64,000 bases of DNA. It comes from Rhizobium sp. RCAM05350 (GTDB lineage: Bacteria > Pseudomonadota > Alphaproteobacteria > Rhizobiales > Rhizobiaceae). The first letter of the stretch is position 1. Each line of letters starts with the position of its first letter. The stretch covers positions 1 through 64,000 of the forward strand of contig CP087972.1 in the NCBI GenBank assembly GCA_024426085.1. Reading direction: 5' to 3'. Under the pieces are notes generated by a model. It saw nothing but the letters and a program-made list of their open reading frames with translations, was not told the DNA's origin and made no database searches. Below, piece after piece: positions 19,075-27,820 of the stretch. The position numbers and the translations under genes are program-made.

Positions 19075-19282
19075 ACGGAGGGGAGCGTGACGGACATTCG
19101 CGCTCACCGTATCGACATCTACAAGGTCGCTCGGGAATGCAATGTACGCCTCATGGACGCCCACCTGCATAGCCCAGCCAGCCGTCGGCCGGCCGAATGC
19201 TACTGCAAGCCGACGGTGCGTGGCGCTGGCCGGGACATAGCTCTCATGATGTCTGAAATATCCGAGGTTATGGAGTGCGAAG

Positions 19283-19307
19283 AACGCCTTCATAGCACAG
19301 AGGTTCC
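19283..19307 (-). promoter_or_regulatory. EcfG-type promoter upstream of DUF982 / Pro-rich gene pair
   Basis: GGAAC (19307-19303), 16-base spacer, CGTT (19286-19283), exact consensus. The next start codon on this strand that I trust is DUF982 at 19017, about 265 bases away, so the transcript has a long leader or an unrecognised product. Confidence 0.65.
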
Positions 19308-19351
19308 TAACTTAAGACGATGTTCGTCACAGGGATCACTGCGCTCAGTGC

Positions 19352-19534
19352 TTAGTGCTTGAAGCGGTTGGCGGCCTTGTCGGCGGCATCACGATCCGGA
19401 CCGTGCGCTTCGATTATCCGCTTGGCGTCTTGCATCTCTAAGCCGTGCTTGCGGGCAAAGTAGGCAACTTCGTATTTCTGGCCGCCCGCGACCATTTTGC
19501 GATCCTGGGCATGCTTTTGCTTGTTGTTCGACAT
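19352..19534 (-). CDS. DUF3606 protein, 60 residues
   Basis: ATG 19534 is preferred to 19546 because GGAGACGGAA then sits at ribosome-site distance. The protein reads QKYEVAYFARKHGLEMQDAK and RIIEAHGPDRDAADKAANRF. It matches DUF3606, a ~60-residue family in which a K/R-rich start precedes E-V-xYxxxKxG and a short helix. Function unknown; often stress-linked in rhizobia. No EcfG-type site was found upstream. Confidence 0.72.
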   Translation of the reverse strand: MSNNKQKHAQDRKMVAGGQKYEVAYFARKHGLEMQDAKRIIEAHGPDRDAADKAANRFKH

Positions 19535-19858
19535 TTCCGTCTCCATCGTTAGTGACCCCGGTTCAACGAACGTCGGAATCAGAAATTCCAGTCGTAACGG
19601 TTCGGCAGTCCTTCGATCATTGAACTCTATACAGTGGCTTTCCAGGCATCAGCATCTAAGCTGACGAAAGCGCCGGGTGGGGCGATGGGCCGAGAAGGAC
19701 AGTATATTATAGCTGAACCTAGTTTGTTTGGGCTGTTTTGAAACACCCCAATTTTGTGCCACCTGGAGAACGAAACGGGGCCGGAAATTCGCGGGCTTCT
19801 TCACGGCGAGGCAACGGCCTTCCTTGCTGCCAAAGTCGGTTCGATCCCGACAGCCCGT
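19535..19858. other. Intergenic stretch, no gene seen
   Basis: No convincing reading frame on either strand. It holds the promoter for the DUF3606 gene and the 3' side of the next minus-strand gene. Confidence 0.45.
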
Positions 19859-20074
19859 CTATTCGTTTTCATAAGCAGCAATGATTACATCGTACTTCAT
19901 GACGAGGTCTGTATACATTTCGACCTGCAATCTGAGCGCTTCTAAAGCTCCAACAGAATTGCCCGCATCTTTCTGATGTTCCAACTCGGCTTCCGCCTCG
20001 CTCAGATTACTTCTCGCTTCGTCCCGGCGCTTACGGGCCTTAGCGACTGCGATTGCCATAAACTCATTGGTCAT
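19859..20074 (-). CDS. 71-residue coiled-coil protein
   Basis: ATG 20074 behind CAAGGAGCTCTCC. The sequence MAIAVAKARKRRDEARSNLS, EAEAELEHQKD and ALEALRLQVEMYTDLVMKYD has regular hydrophobic spacing over nearly its whole length, so one long helix or coiled coil is expected. No family recognised. A conserved intergenic element with an EcfG-like promoter lies just upstream. Confidence 0.68.
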   Translation of the reverse strand: MTNEFMAIAVAKARKRRDEARSNLSEAEAELEHQKDAGNSVGALEALRLQVEMYTDLVMKYDVIIAAYENE

Positions 20075-20105
20075 GGAGAGCTCCTTGTTATGCCACCAAG
20101 ATGGT

Positions 20106-20296
20106 AGCTGACCACTGGCCCGCTTGCCGCTGCCGCATCGGCGGCATCGGTAGCTACCGGCGCAGAAGGGGCTTCGCTGCCGGCAAGTGAAAAACTTCCA
20201 TCAGCAGGACTTGTTCCAATGAAAAGCCAGCCATCCGGAGAGGACGGGCTGGCTTCTAGATCGATGCCAGTTGAAGCTTTGCATCGATACATCGGA
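20106..20296 (-). repeat. ~190-base conserved intergenic element, copy A
   Basis: Aligns with 52910-53110. Shared parts include an identical 27-base core around the palindrome CGGTAGCTACCG (near 20149-20160), an EcfG-like promoter, and a hairpin (AAGCCAGCC / GGCTGGCTT, 20225-20257). In the other copy the hairpin has different arm bases that still pair. Both copies lie upstream of a minus-strand small gene. Confidence 0.7.
20193..20217 (-). promoter_or_regulatory. EcfG-like promoter inside the repeat element
   Basis: GGAAC (20217-20213), 16-base spacer, AGTT (20196-20193). One mismatch to CGTT. It would drive a transcript through the conserved core into the 71-residue gene. Confidence 0.45.
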
Positions 20297-20319
20297 GCCG
20301 CGAAAGGGTTGCGGCCTGC

Positions 20320-20470
20320 CTAGATCATAATCTGACCGCCCGTCACTGGAATGACCGCGCCTGTCATGTAGCTACCCTGATCAGATGCCAGGAGAACATA
20401 GGCACCCGCGAGCTCGACACTGCCAAACCAATCAACGGTTTCCGCGGATGGTTCGCCGAAGCCGCCCGCG
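20320..20470 (-). pseudogene. C-terminal remnant of a short-chain dehydrogenase
   Basis: The frame ends ELAGAYVLLASDQGSYMTGA and VIPVTGGQIMI, the standard last 30 residues of SDR proteins of the YghA/GdhI type, preceded by a jumbled GGFGEPSAETVDWFGS. The catalytic and nucleotide-binding parts are absent. It belongs to a different SDR from the one upstream. Confidence 0.7.
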
Positions 20471-21327
20471 TCAGGGGCCGGTACCGCAGCAGTCCCTGAA
20501 ACCAATTCCAGAGCCGCAGAGACATGGATCATTGCTGCGCCGTTGCAGCTTCCAGATCAGGGGCAGCATGATTGCCGAAGGTAACCACGCTGCAACAATG
20601 GCCGCTAGTTTGGCCGATAGGCCCGGCACGACGAGGCGGCGGCCGGATTTGAACCCGCGCCATGCGCATTCGGCGACGTACTCAGAATCAAGCTTGGGCA
20701 GAATTTTAAAGAGCGCGACACGATTGGCGCCGGATTTCTGGAGGAATTCCGTCGACACCGGTCCGGGCGCCGCACAGGTAACAGTCACACCGGTACTGCG
20801 CAACTCCTGGTGCAACGCTTCCGAAAAGGAAAGCACGAAGCTCTTGCTGGCGTAGTACAGCGCCATGTTGGGGCCAGGCATGAACCCGGCTATCGAGCCC
20901 AGATTGAGCACGCCGCCGCGCGCCGCCGCGCCACCATGCCCGGCAGGAACCGGAGCGTCAGCGCGGTGAGCGCGCGAATATTGAGATCAATGATCCCCAG
21001 CTGATCGTCGACAGAAAGCGCAGTCGCCGGCCCGCGCAGCCCATAGCCGGCGCTGTTGACCAGGACATCGCAAACCAGGCTGCTCTCGTAGAGAAAATGC
21101 TCGATACGAGCCGGCGCATCCCCTGCGACGAGATCAAGATCCAGCGTGAATGCCTCGCCGCCAGCTGCCCTAACATCGGTTGCGGCAGCGGCGAGGTCGT
21201 CGAGCGAGCGGGCGACCAGGACGACGATCGCACTTTCGCGCGCAGCAACCCTGGCGATTGCCCTGCCGATGCCGCGCGACGCGCCCACGACAACCACGGC
21301 CGACCGGAATTCATTCTGCTCAGTCAT
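20471..21327 (-). CDS. SDR oxidoreductase with C-terminal SEC-C-like zinc motif, one frameshift
   Basis: NAD(P)-dependent short-chain dehydrogenase. ATG 21327 overlaps the end of the acyltransferase gene. Seen: nucleotide loop VVVGASRGIGRAIAR, NSAG (VLVNSAGYGL), and catalytic YxxxK in ALYYASKSFVLSF. A frameshift falls in the GC-rich repeat near 20905-20930. After a hydrophobic tail (LPLIWKLQRR) the same frame adds NDPCLCGSGIGFRDCCGTGP, matching the SEC-C zinc-binding pattern CxCxSG...CC. This addition is unusual for an SDR. Third gene of the 20.5-22.7 kb operon. Confidence 0.75.
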
Positions 21328-22112
21328 TGGACGTCTCTGTGGTCAGCGCAGCGGCAACTGATTCCCCGTTAGCAAGGTTCATCACTTCGTCAGCGATCTC
21401 CTCGTTCAATATCTTTTCGAAGCGCTCCAGCGCCCCGTGCCACGTTGGCGCCGTCCATTACCCTGTGGTCGTAGTGAATTCTAACAATTACCGATCCATC
21501 CTCGGCGATCGGACCGTAATTGAGCAGCGTTGTCAGGGGCGTAAGCGGGTTCAGCGACTCAGCGCCCAGACCGGAGTAGACAGACAGCTGGAAGGTGCCG
21601 AAATAGCGGCCCCGCCTGCGCCCTGAGATTGAGCCCGAGCCACATGAGTAGCCACCTGACTGGTGCCGGTGCGCGAGCAATTTTCAGAGCGCGCCGAAAC
21701 TCCTTGATCTCCCGGATTGGACGCGATCGCACCACCTCGATCATCGCTAAGAGTTCGGAGATGGAGCGCCGCTCCGGGCTTTTGATCGTACTCAACAACA
21801 CGACCATCTCGCCATCGTATTCACGTTCGTGGGCAATTGATGCCACGCTTTCTGGGTATTCATAGAGCCTAGGCCGGGGAGTTTGATGTACGCACGCCGA
21901 AACTCCGGCGTCTCGCGGGAAAGAAGCGCATATCCTTTCAGGAAAAGCACAGTCCAAGACGGTCTGACCAGCACCGCCATTCTCGCCTTTTGCAGTGGCC
22001 CGAGGTTCATCTGCCGCTGGACTGTCACTCGCGGCACCCTGATCGAGAACTTCATCAAATCGCCGACAAGGCGTCACGGCGCCGAAAGCTTAAGAGGTCG
22101 TCCTCGCATCAT
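21320..22112 (-). CDS. Stand-alone E2-type (2-oxo acid dehydrogenase) acyltransferase domain protein, frameshifted
   Basis: CoA-dependent acyltransferase fold as in dihydrolipoyl acyltransferases and chloramphenicol acetyltransferase. ATG 22112 follows AGAGGTGGC. Pieces in three frames give MKFSIRVPRVTVQRQMNLG, FLKGYALLSRETPEFRRAYI, YDGEMVVLLSTIKSPERRSI and LNYGPIAEDGSVIVRIHYDH. The last runs into the active-site motif HYDHRVMDGAN. The end (ALERFEKILNEEI...TSND) overlaps the SDR start by eight bases. There is no lipoyl domain or E3/E1 neighbour, so the substrate is a free acyl acceptor. About 264 codons. Confidence 0.72.
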
Positions 22113-22119
22113 GCCACCT

Positions 22120-22713
22120 CTAGTATAGATAAGGGACGAGCCGCTTAGTCCTCGCCATGTAGTCGCGGTACTGAGAGCCGAAAATTTCCACCATCATGCG
22201 CTCCTCCTTGTCCACCCGTAGAAAAAACAGGATCGAGAAGCCGAGCAGACCTGCCAGGGCGCCCACCCAATTCGACAGTAAAAAGGCCTGCCCAAGTCCC
22301 ATCAGCATGAATGAGGTATACATGGGGTGTCGGACGAACGCATACGGTCCGCCGCTGACCAACTCGTGCTTGTCACGGATCTCCAGGGTGATCGACCAGT
22401 TTCGACCGAGCTCTTTGTGGGTTCGACGAAACACCCAAAGTGCGATAGCGAATATTGTTGCCCCGACAACCACTGCCCACAGATGGGCCGGATGGTCTGC
22501 CACTTCCGGAATGCCGCTGGCGACGTAACACCCTGGAATTACCGCAAGTCCGAGGAGGGCCGACGCGAGCCCGAAGTTTTCGACATGGGAGCGCTGACTG
22601 CTGACAACCCGCACGCGTTTGGCCCGGCGTTCGAAGGGATAACGAATGACATACCATGCGACGATGCCCAGCACCCACATGATCTTGCCGAGAGCAGCTA
22701 CCGATATGCTCAC
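22120..22713 (-). CDS. Isoprenylcysteine carboxyl methyltransferase-like membrane protein
   Basis: Intact 197-residue integral membrane protein of the ICMT/PEMT family, which methylates lipid-linked or small hydrophobic substrates with SAM. Four or five helices are visible. The family C-terminal signature is present: GPYAFVRHPMYTSFMLMGLG, followed by RVDKEERMMVEIFGSQYRDY. It lies eight bases upstream of the acyltransferase start and is the first gene of a three-gene operon with the acyltransferase and the SDR. That suggests a small modification or biosynthetic pathway acting at the membrane. Confidence 0.85.
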   Translation of the reverse strand: MSISVAALGKIMWVLGIVAWYVIRYPFERRAKRVRVVSSQRSHVENFGLASALLGLAVIPGCYVASGIPEVADHPAHLWAVVVGATIFAIALWVFRRTHKELGRNWSITLEIRDKHELVSGGPYAFVRHPMYTSFMLMGLGQAFLLSNWVGALAGLLGFSILFFLRVDKEERMMVEIFGSQYRDYMARTKRLVPYLY

Positions 22714-22714
22714 T

Positions 22715-23352
22715 CTAACTCACCGGAGCCTTTCTGCGATCGAAGGTGTGCGCCAAAGCGCCGAACGGATTCAACCACCGTTTATCTGTCGAAGCTTTGT
22801 AATGAATTGCTGCAGGTCTCAGCCAAATACCGGGAGTCTTATAGCCCATGGACCGCGCGATGTCCGCCACAAATGCGTTGCAATTGTAGATCGACGCCTG
22901 CCAGACACGGGATTTGACTTGGAGTTGCCGGATATACGCAACGTGTTTCTTGTACTCTGCTTCTGTCAGGAGGACGCGCCAGCTTGCCGACCGGTATTCC
23001 TCTTCTAGGTCACCATCGCTTGCTCCGGTTTCCGCTGGTACCGGAACCAAATGGCCAAGAACGTAGGGAGCAGTGCTCGCTCCTGCGGGAGCGAGCCCCA
23101 CGACCTCGGGATTGATCATCGCTCCGGCCCTGTCTAAACGTCCAAAGATTACGTAGGAGTGCCCGTAACTGAGCGCGTAGCTGAGCGGAATTCGATAAAA
23201 TAGCGGCTGTTGGTGTTTTTCGATGACGATGAGCCAAATTCGCGGGCGTCCGAAACGAAACGCGGCTGGGGCTTGGAGTCTTCCGACTGGCAGGATACCG
23301 CCGCTATTGACAGCACGATCATAACTGACAGATGACCTGGCACACGTGTCAT
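22715..23352 (-). CDS. Putative lipoprotein of unknown function, one frameshift
   Basis: ATG 23352 behind GGAGCGTGGTG. The N-terminus MIVLSIAAVSCQSED is a lipoprotein signal. After a frameshift near 23180 the frame reads LSYALSYGHSYVIFGRLDRA, then TEAEYKKHVAYIRQLQ, ASIYNCNAFVADIARSMGYK and LNPFGALAHTF. The NCNAFVADIARSMGY segment resembles the cysteine-centred helix of NlpC/DUF4105-type periplasmic proteins, but I cannot assign the family. It ends two bases before the methyltransferase start and may belong upstream in the same transcript. Confidence 0.55.
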
Positions 23353-23463
23353 CACCACGCTCCATTTCTCGAGCTTTGACGAGAACAGACCTGAAGCGAG
23401 CTTTTATCGACCATTTCGGGATGCGTTGCAGGCTTAAAAGCTGTCCCAGTAGTGATTGTATGA

Positions 23464-23494
23464 CGTGGGGAGGGGCTAGTCCGCCCTCCCCACG
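23464..23494 (-). terminator. Perfect 11-bp GC-rich hairpin
   Basis: CGTGGGGAGGG (23464-23474) pairs with CCCTCCCCACG (23484-23494) across a nine-base loop, 16 bases after the stop of the small lipoprotein gene. No T tract follows. Confidence 0.6.
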
Positions 23495-23509
23495 AATCAC
23501 AAGCATCTG

Positions 23510-23644
23510 TCACTTATAGACGGGCGTCTGTTCGGTTTCGACGGCTGGCGGCGGCGCCTTGCCCTTACCTTTGCCAATCGTCCCGCAGGCGCTCAAACTG
23601 ACAACGGAAACCAGAGCAACTAATACGATCAGAGTTCTGCTCAT
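23510..23644 (-). CDS. 44-residue lipoprotein
   Basis: ATG 23644 behind GAGGAAAGGACTTCTTG. The first 20 residues (LIVLVALVSVVSLSAC) form a signal with lipobox LSAC; the mature part is GTIGKGKGKAPPPAVETEQ plus TPVYK. Too short for a domain; likely a small outer-membrane-anchored lipoprotein of unknown role. The hairpin at 23464 probably ends its mRNA. Confidence 0.7.
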   Translation of the reverse strand: MSRTLIVLVALVSVVSLSACGTIGKGKGKAPPPAVETEQTPVYK

Positions 23645-23769
23645 CAAGAAGTCCTTTCCTCAACATGGAGATAGGTTATCGAAGGCAACGCGTACAGTAA
23701 TACGAACGAACCACCTAAACGCCTAGTGCAAAAAAAACACAGTTTGCATCGCTATGGGTAAAAACACTG

Positions 23770-24360
23770 TCAAATAACCAATACCTCCGTCCCCACGGGT
23801 GTGCGCTTATAAAGATCGACAACGTCCTCATTTGTCAAACGGATACATCCGCTCGACACTGCCTGGCCTATAGTCCATGGCTCGTTTGTTCCATGCAGCC
23901 GGAACATGGAGTCATGCCCGTCGCGATAGAGGTAAAGCGCAGCGGCGCCAAGCGGATTGTGAGGTCCGCCGGAGACGCCGCCGGCATATTGCCGCAGATG
24001 CGGCTTGCGCTCCATCATATTGGCGGTGGGTGTCCACGACGGCCACACCTCTTTACGACCGATGGACGCTTTTCCTTTTAGCGTGCGCCCCTCTTCGCCA
24101 ACGGCAACGCCGTATCGCATCGCTCCAACCACTGTCCTCAATGGAATAGAGGTACCGTTGGGATGTATCGATGACGATCGTTCCGACGGGTTCGTTTCCG
24201 CTATAGCGTACATGTCGGCGTCGGTAACGAGACGCCGGCTTTGCAGCGAATATGGAATAGATGGGCTCCCCCATCGCTGTGCCGTCCAACTGCATCCAGA
24301 AGTAGTTAAAACCAGACTGCCGAGCACAAGCGCTCGACGGGTAAAGCGGTCTTTGTCCAT
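23770..24360 (-). CDS. L,D-transpeptidase (YkuD/ErfK), lipoprotein-type, two compensating frameshifts
   Basis: Periplasmic enzyme that makes 3-3 or protein cross-links in peptidoglycan. ATG 24360: MDKDRFTRRALVLGSLVLTT then SGC, a lipoprotein signal. The YkuD domain begins GTIVIDTSQRYLYSIE in a displaced frame between about 24200 and 24120. Outside that stretch the starting frame gives YGVAVGEEGRTLKGKASIG, HGTNEPWTIGQAVSSGCIRL with the catalytic His and Cys, and ends VGTEVLVI. The two slips cancel, so the ORF appears open throughout but about 25 residues would be wrong. Confidence 0.85.
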   Translation of the reverse strand: MDKDRFTRRALVLGSLVLTTSGCSWTAQRWGSPSIPYSLQSRRLVTDADMYAIAETNPSERSSSIHPNGTSIPLRTVVGAMRYGVAVGEEGRTLKGKASIGRKEVWPSWTPTANMMERKPHLRQYAGGVSGGPHNPLGAAALYLYRDGHDSMFRLHGTNEPWTIGQAVSSGCIRLTNEDVVDLYKRTPVGTEVLVI

Positions 24361-24589
24361 ATCCACCTGCTGCCAACTGGAGAGTCCTACCTCGTCTTTA
24401 ACAGTCCAGCGCCTCCCGGCCAAGATACGGCGTTTGCAGAAGGTGATAGGCGCGGCATGGTGAGCCATGGCGTTATGTTTTCGGCGTCACGATCCGCAGT
24501 CTCCGGTCGCGCCCGCAGATGAAAATTGTTGCAGCAATCGTCTGTCTCTGCTCGACTAGATAGCAATTGCCAACAAAGGATTGAAAACG

Positions 24590-25344
24590 ATGAAGCTTGG
24601 CTTCGAAGGAAAAGTGGCGCTCATAACCGGCGGAGGCTCTGGAATTGGCGCTGCTGTTTCCCACCAGCTCAGTGAAGAGGGGGCTGAGGTTGTTGTCGCC
24701 GATGTTGATTTCGACGCAGCGCTGCCGTGGCCGCAGAGATACATTCGCGCGGTGGCGGGGCCTATCCATATGAAGTCGATGTCACCGACCCGGGCGCTGT
24801 AGAAAAATTGGTCGAGTTCGTTGTCCAGACATGCGGTGGCCTGCATTTGGCAGTTAACAATGCAGGGGTCGACGGTGTCCGAAAAGCGACCGCAGACTAC
24901 CCGCTCGACATTTGGCGCAAGTTGATAGACGTCAATTTAAATGGTGTTTTCTATTGTATGAAGTACGAGATCGCCGCGATAGCAGAGCAGGGCGGAGGCG
25001 CTATCGTCAACATGTCGTCTGTTCTGGGTTCTGTCGGATTACCAACTGCCTCGGCATACACTGCAGCCAAACACGGGGTTGTTGGGCTGACGAAGGCTGC
25101 CACGATCGAATATGCGAGGAAAGGTATCCGTATCAACGTCGTCGGTCCCGGCTGGATCGAAACGCCGCTTTTGTCTGAGCATCAGGAGATAACAAATACC
25201 CGGCGCATGGAAGCGCTTCAACCAATGGGCCGGCGCGGAAAACCGGAAGAGGTAGCGGCGCTTGTGTGTTTTCTCCTGTCGGAAAAAGCGGGCTTTATCT
25301 CGGGCAGCTACCATCTGGTGGACGGGGCTTACACGGCCCACTAG
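24590..25344 (+). CDS. SDR oxidoreductase, one frameshift
   Basis: Classical NAD(P)-dependent short-chain dehydrogenase, ~251 codons. ATG 24590 follows AAAGGATTGAAAACG. Motifs: [10 protein letters not shown] nucleotide loop, NNAGVDG, active-site Ser in NMSSVLG, YTAAKHG, and C-terminal [17 protein letters not shown] one-base slip near 24725 separates the first 45 residues from the rest. It is divergent from the L,D-transpeptidase gene. Substrate unknown. Confidence 0.85.
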
Positions 25345-26513
25345 TCAAGTGATCTCATCTGACGGCTGCGATGATGTCGAAAGGGTCTTGCTTTCAGAAG
25401 AACGGCTTCGGCTGGCTTTCTTCCATGTTGGACTTGAGAGAATCTTTTCGCAGCGTTGGACAGCTTTCATGGCCTCCCATGGCCGGATACAGGAAAAATC
25501 AATGCCGCATCATGGGGGAGAGGCCGTGTCGCCGATCCCCTGAAACACATCACAGACTCCAACAAATCTATCGGCATGCGCCGCCAATTCCGCTTGAGAG
25601 GGTTGGCGCCCCAAATCTCATTCGAGATGAATTGGAGAAGGCGGTCGTAGCGACCGGCATTCGGCCATCAGCTCGATGCTCTTGCGATCACCCAGACCAG
25701 AGAAAACCGAAACATCGGCCGACGCTTCCTTTGGCCTGCTTTTCCATGAATGGCTACAGCAATTCTTCAATGCGATATCCCCTCCATCATCCACCCTGAA
25801 GTGACCAAGCTGGCCAGTCATGGGTGATCAAGGTTTAATCTGCTTTTCTTCGATCTTCGCCTCCGTGGCGGGAGTGACGGCAGGGTGACTCGCAGTAAAG
25901 TTGCTGGTGACTATTAAAAAACCTGCTAAGAAAGCAACATTGCCTTTAGGTGTATGGACTATGAAACTGCAAATGTTGTGGCAGCCATTTTTCGTTGCCG
26001 TTGGGCTGTCGAAGAATCGGTTACTTGGTAACGTCGCGTGGTGGAAGAATTCAAGCGAAAGACGCGTGTGGAGTCGGCACGCTGGAAGACATTAAAAAAC
26101 AATATACTATGGGTGGATATGGTCCTATGCGCCTATCACCCGGAACAAGGTCATAGATGAAGTCGGCCTCCGGGAAGGCGAACGAGCCGATATCTGGATC
26201 TTTGATCCGTTGGCACCTCGAAAATGCGGAGAGCCAATACGCGAGCTTTGAATGTCGCAGTCACTAACAATGGCTGCTGTTGGAATGTTTGGGTAAGGCT
26301 GCGTATCGCTATGGCTCCAGTGGGATGTTCGTCATCATCCCACTGGAACTATTCCATCTTTTTGGATCGTGAATGCTCCCCCTAGCCCTTCTATGTGACT
26401 GGCTGCATGTCCCTGAGGGTCTAATAGACAGTTCGACGCGTTGGCTCTACGCATAGAACCATCCGATGTCTTAATTGGTTGCGACGAGGCGGCAAAGCCG
26501 GGGAGACCTAGTT
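25345..26513. other. Long stretch without a supported gene
   Basis: Open frames here give unconvincing translations. A short plus-strand piece near 26160 reads DEVGLREGERADIWIFDP and may be the end of a lost gene. AT content rises around 25880-26110, suggesting foreign or decayed DNA. Confidence 0.4.
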
Positions 26514-26756
26514 ATGATGCAGTCCCACGAAACGTTCGTGCTTAAGGCATACGTGATGAACGACAACGGCAGTCTCGATGAAATTTTCGAACCGAGGCCG
26601 ATGGAATCACAGATCGCCGCAGTCACCGCTGCGACACTTCTCACGTCGAAACACCATGGTGTCGTCGTCTGGAAACAGTCTGTTGATCCCGCCATTGGAG
26701 AATACGGGCCGGCTGAAATCGTCTTCCAGCGAGGCATTATTCCCAAGGTCGGTTAA
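26514..26756 (+). CDS. 80-residue hypothetical protein
   Basis: Two adjacent ATGs (26514 and 26517) follow GGGGAGACCTAGTT. The protein reads HETFVLKAYVMNDNGSLDEI, MESQIAAVTAATLLTSKHHG and VVVWKQSVDPAIGEYGPAEI, a compact alpha/beta-like sequence without signal or membrane segment. It resembles other short rhizobial plasmid proteins but I cannot name a family. Confidence 0.6.
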   Translation: MMQSHETFVLKAYVMNDNGSLDEIFEPRPMESQIAAVTAATLLTSKHHGVVVWKQSVDPAIGEYGPAEIVFQRGIIPKVG

Positions 26757-27519
26757 AACTCACAAATGGAGTCGTTTATGGAAAACTACGTCACCCAAAA
26801 CATTGCAGCAAAGTAATTAGAAGTCAGCGGAACCGGCACCCGCGGCTGCCTCGCAAAGGCTTCGTCTCGCGCCGTTCATATTTTTCATGGCGCAGGATTT
26901 CATCCCCGATACCCTTCGAACCGCAACGTGGTAAACGCAAAAAGCCCCATAAATCATTGTTGTCCCATGCATTCCGACAACGCGGTCGACGGTTCATATC
27001 GCCTTCAAGGCGACCCAGTTTTTTAGATGCACAGCGCCGGGAGGGTTCTGAGCTCAAACGATTGCATGGTGCTTCATGCGGAACTCGGTAATTCCGCCAC
27101 CGGGTAAGCATAGGCACAGGCACCAACTCCTGCCGGCGGGCGCGGACCGCAATGGGTTAAGACGCGACACACTTGTCGAACTAAGAGGCCGCAGGTTCGT
27201 GTCCGTTCAAGACCTGCGGACGGTAAATATGGGCGGGAAACGGGCCGACAGCGGAAATGATTTCCGCTTCGCGCCGTCATGCCGGTCGTCCACACCACCC
27301 GCTTTAATTCCTAGAAGCAGTCGGTCTACTATTCGAGTGGTCACGTCCGCAACGCGCCGTCTTTGCGGTCTTTGAACCGGTCAGTTCCACCCCAGTTACC
27401 TGCTTGGCTATAGCCACTGGTCAACAGTTTGCTACCGTTTATCCGCAAGTGCCAAGCGCCAGAACGTGCTACTCGGCGGGCGGAGGACCTATCCATCGGG
27501 TTAGGTCATGCCGTCGAAT
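26757..27519. other. Stretch without a supported gene
   Basis: No protein-like frame. An inverted repeat CCGCAGGT ... ACCTGCGG lies near 27188-27217 and superficially resembles a tRNA T arm, but no tRNA fits around it. Confidence 0.4.
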
Positions 27520-27544
27520 GGAACCAAACCCGGTTCCGGACGTT
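27520..27544 (+). promoter_or_regulatory. EcfG-type general stress promoter
   Basis: GGAAC (27520-27524), 16-base spacer, CGTT (27541-27544): exact consensus, with spacer nearly the same as at 15816. It is 83 bases upstream of the 27-residue peptide gene and probably also serves the kinase and regulator genes. Confidence 0.8.
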
Positions 27545-27627
27545 GATTGATGTTGGAGTGCCATCACGAACAACGCACCGTGCAGGTAAGCGCGATGGAG
27601 ATGGTCAGGCACTCCGAGGAGACATAA

Positions 27628-27711
27628 ATGGATCTCACCACACTTCTCATCATCGTGCTTATTCTTGTTCTGCTCGGCGGCGGCTGGTTCGGCCGAGGGC
27701 GCTGGTATTAA
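27628..27711 (+). CDS. 27-residue hydrophobic peptide with GRGRWY tail (copy 2)
   Basis: ATG 27628 behind CCGAGGAGACATAA. Sequence MDLTTLLIIVLILVLLGGGW followed by FGRGRWY and TAA. Same length and design as the peptide at 15924: short polar start, one membrane helix, triple glycine, basic aromatic end. It is the first gene behind the EcfG-type promoter and lies 109 bases before the HWE kinase gene. Confidence 0.75.
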   Translation: MDLTTLLIIVLILVLLGGGWFGRGRWY

Positions 27712-27820
27712 GCGACGCCTTACACGTCATGGATGTGTGTCCACTAGCGGAAGAGCGCCGCGAGGTGTATAAAATAATAGACTGGCTGCGGCCCGCCGAA
27801 CCACGGGACGAGGCCAGGCC

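Noticed and set aside
18541..19293. Single 250-residue minus-strand protein
   Set aside because: It is a chance in-frame joining of the Pro-rich 64-residue gene with a frameshifted DUF982 gene; ribosome sites and paralogs support two separate small genes.
23045..23075. GGAAC followed by CGT-like sequence, possible EcfG promoter
   Set aside because: Spacer is only 14 bases and it lies inside the lipoprotein gene.
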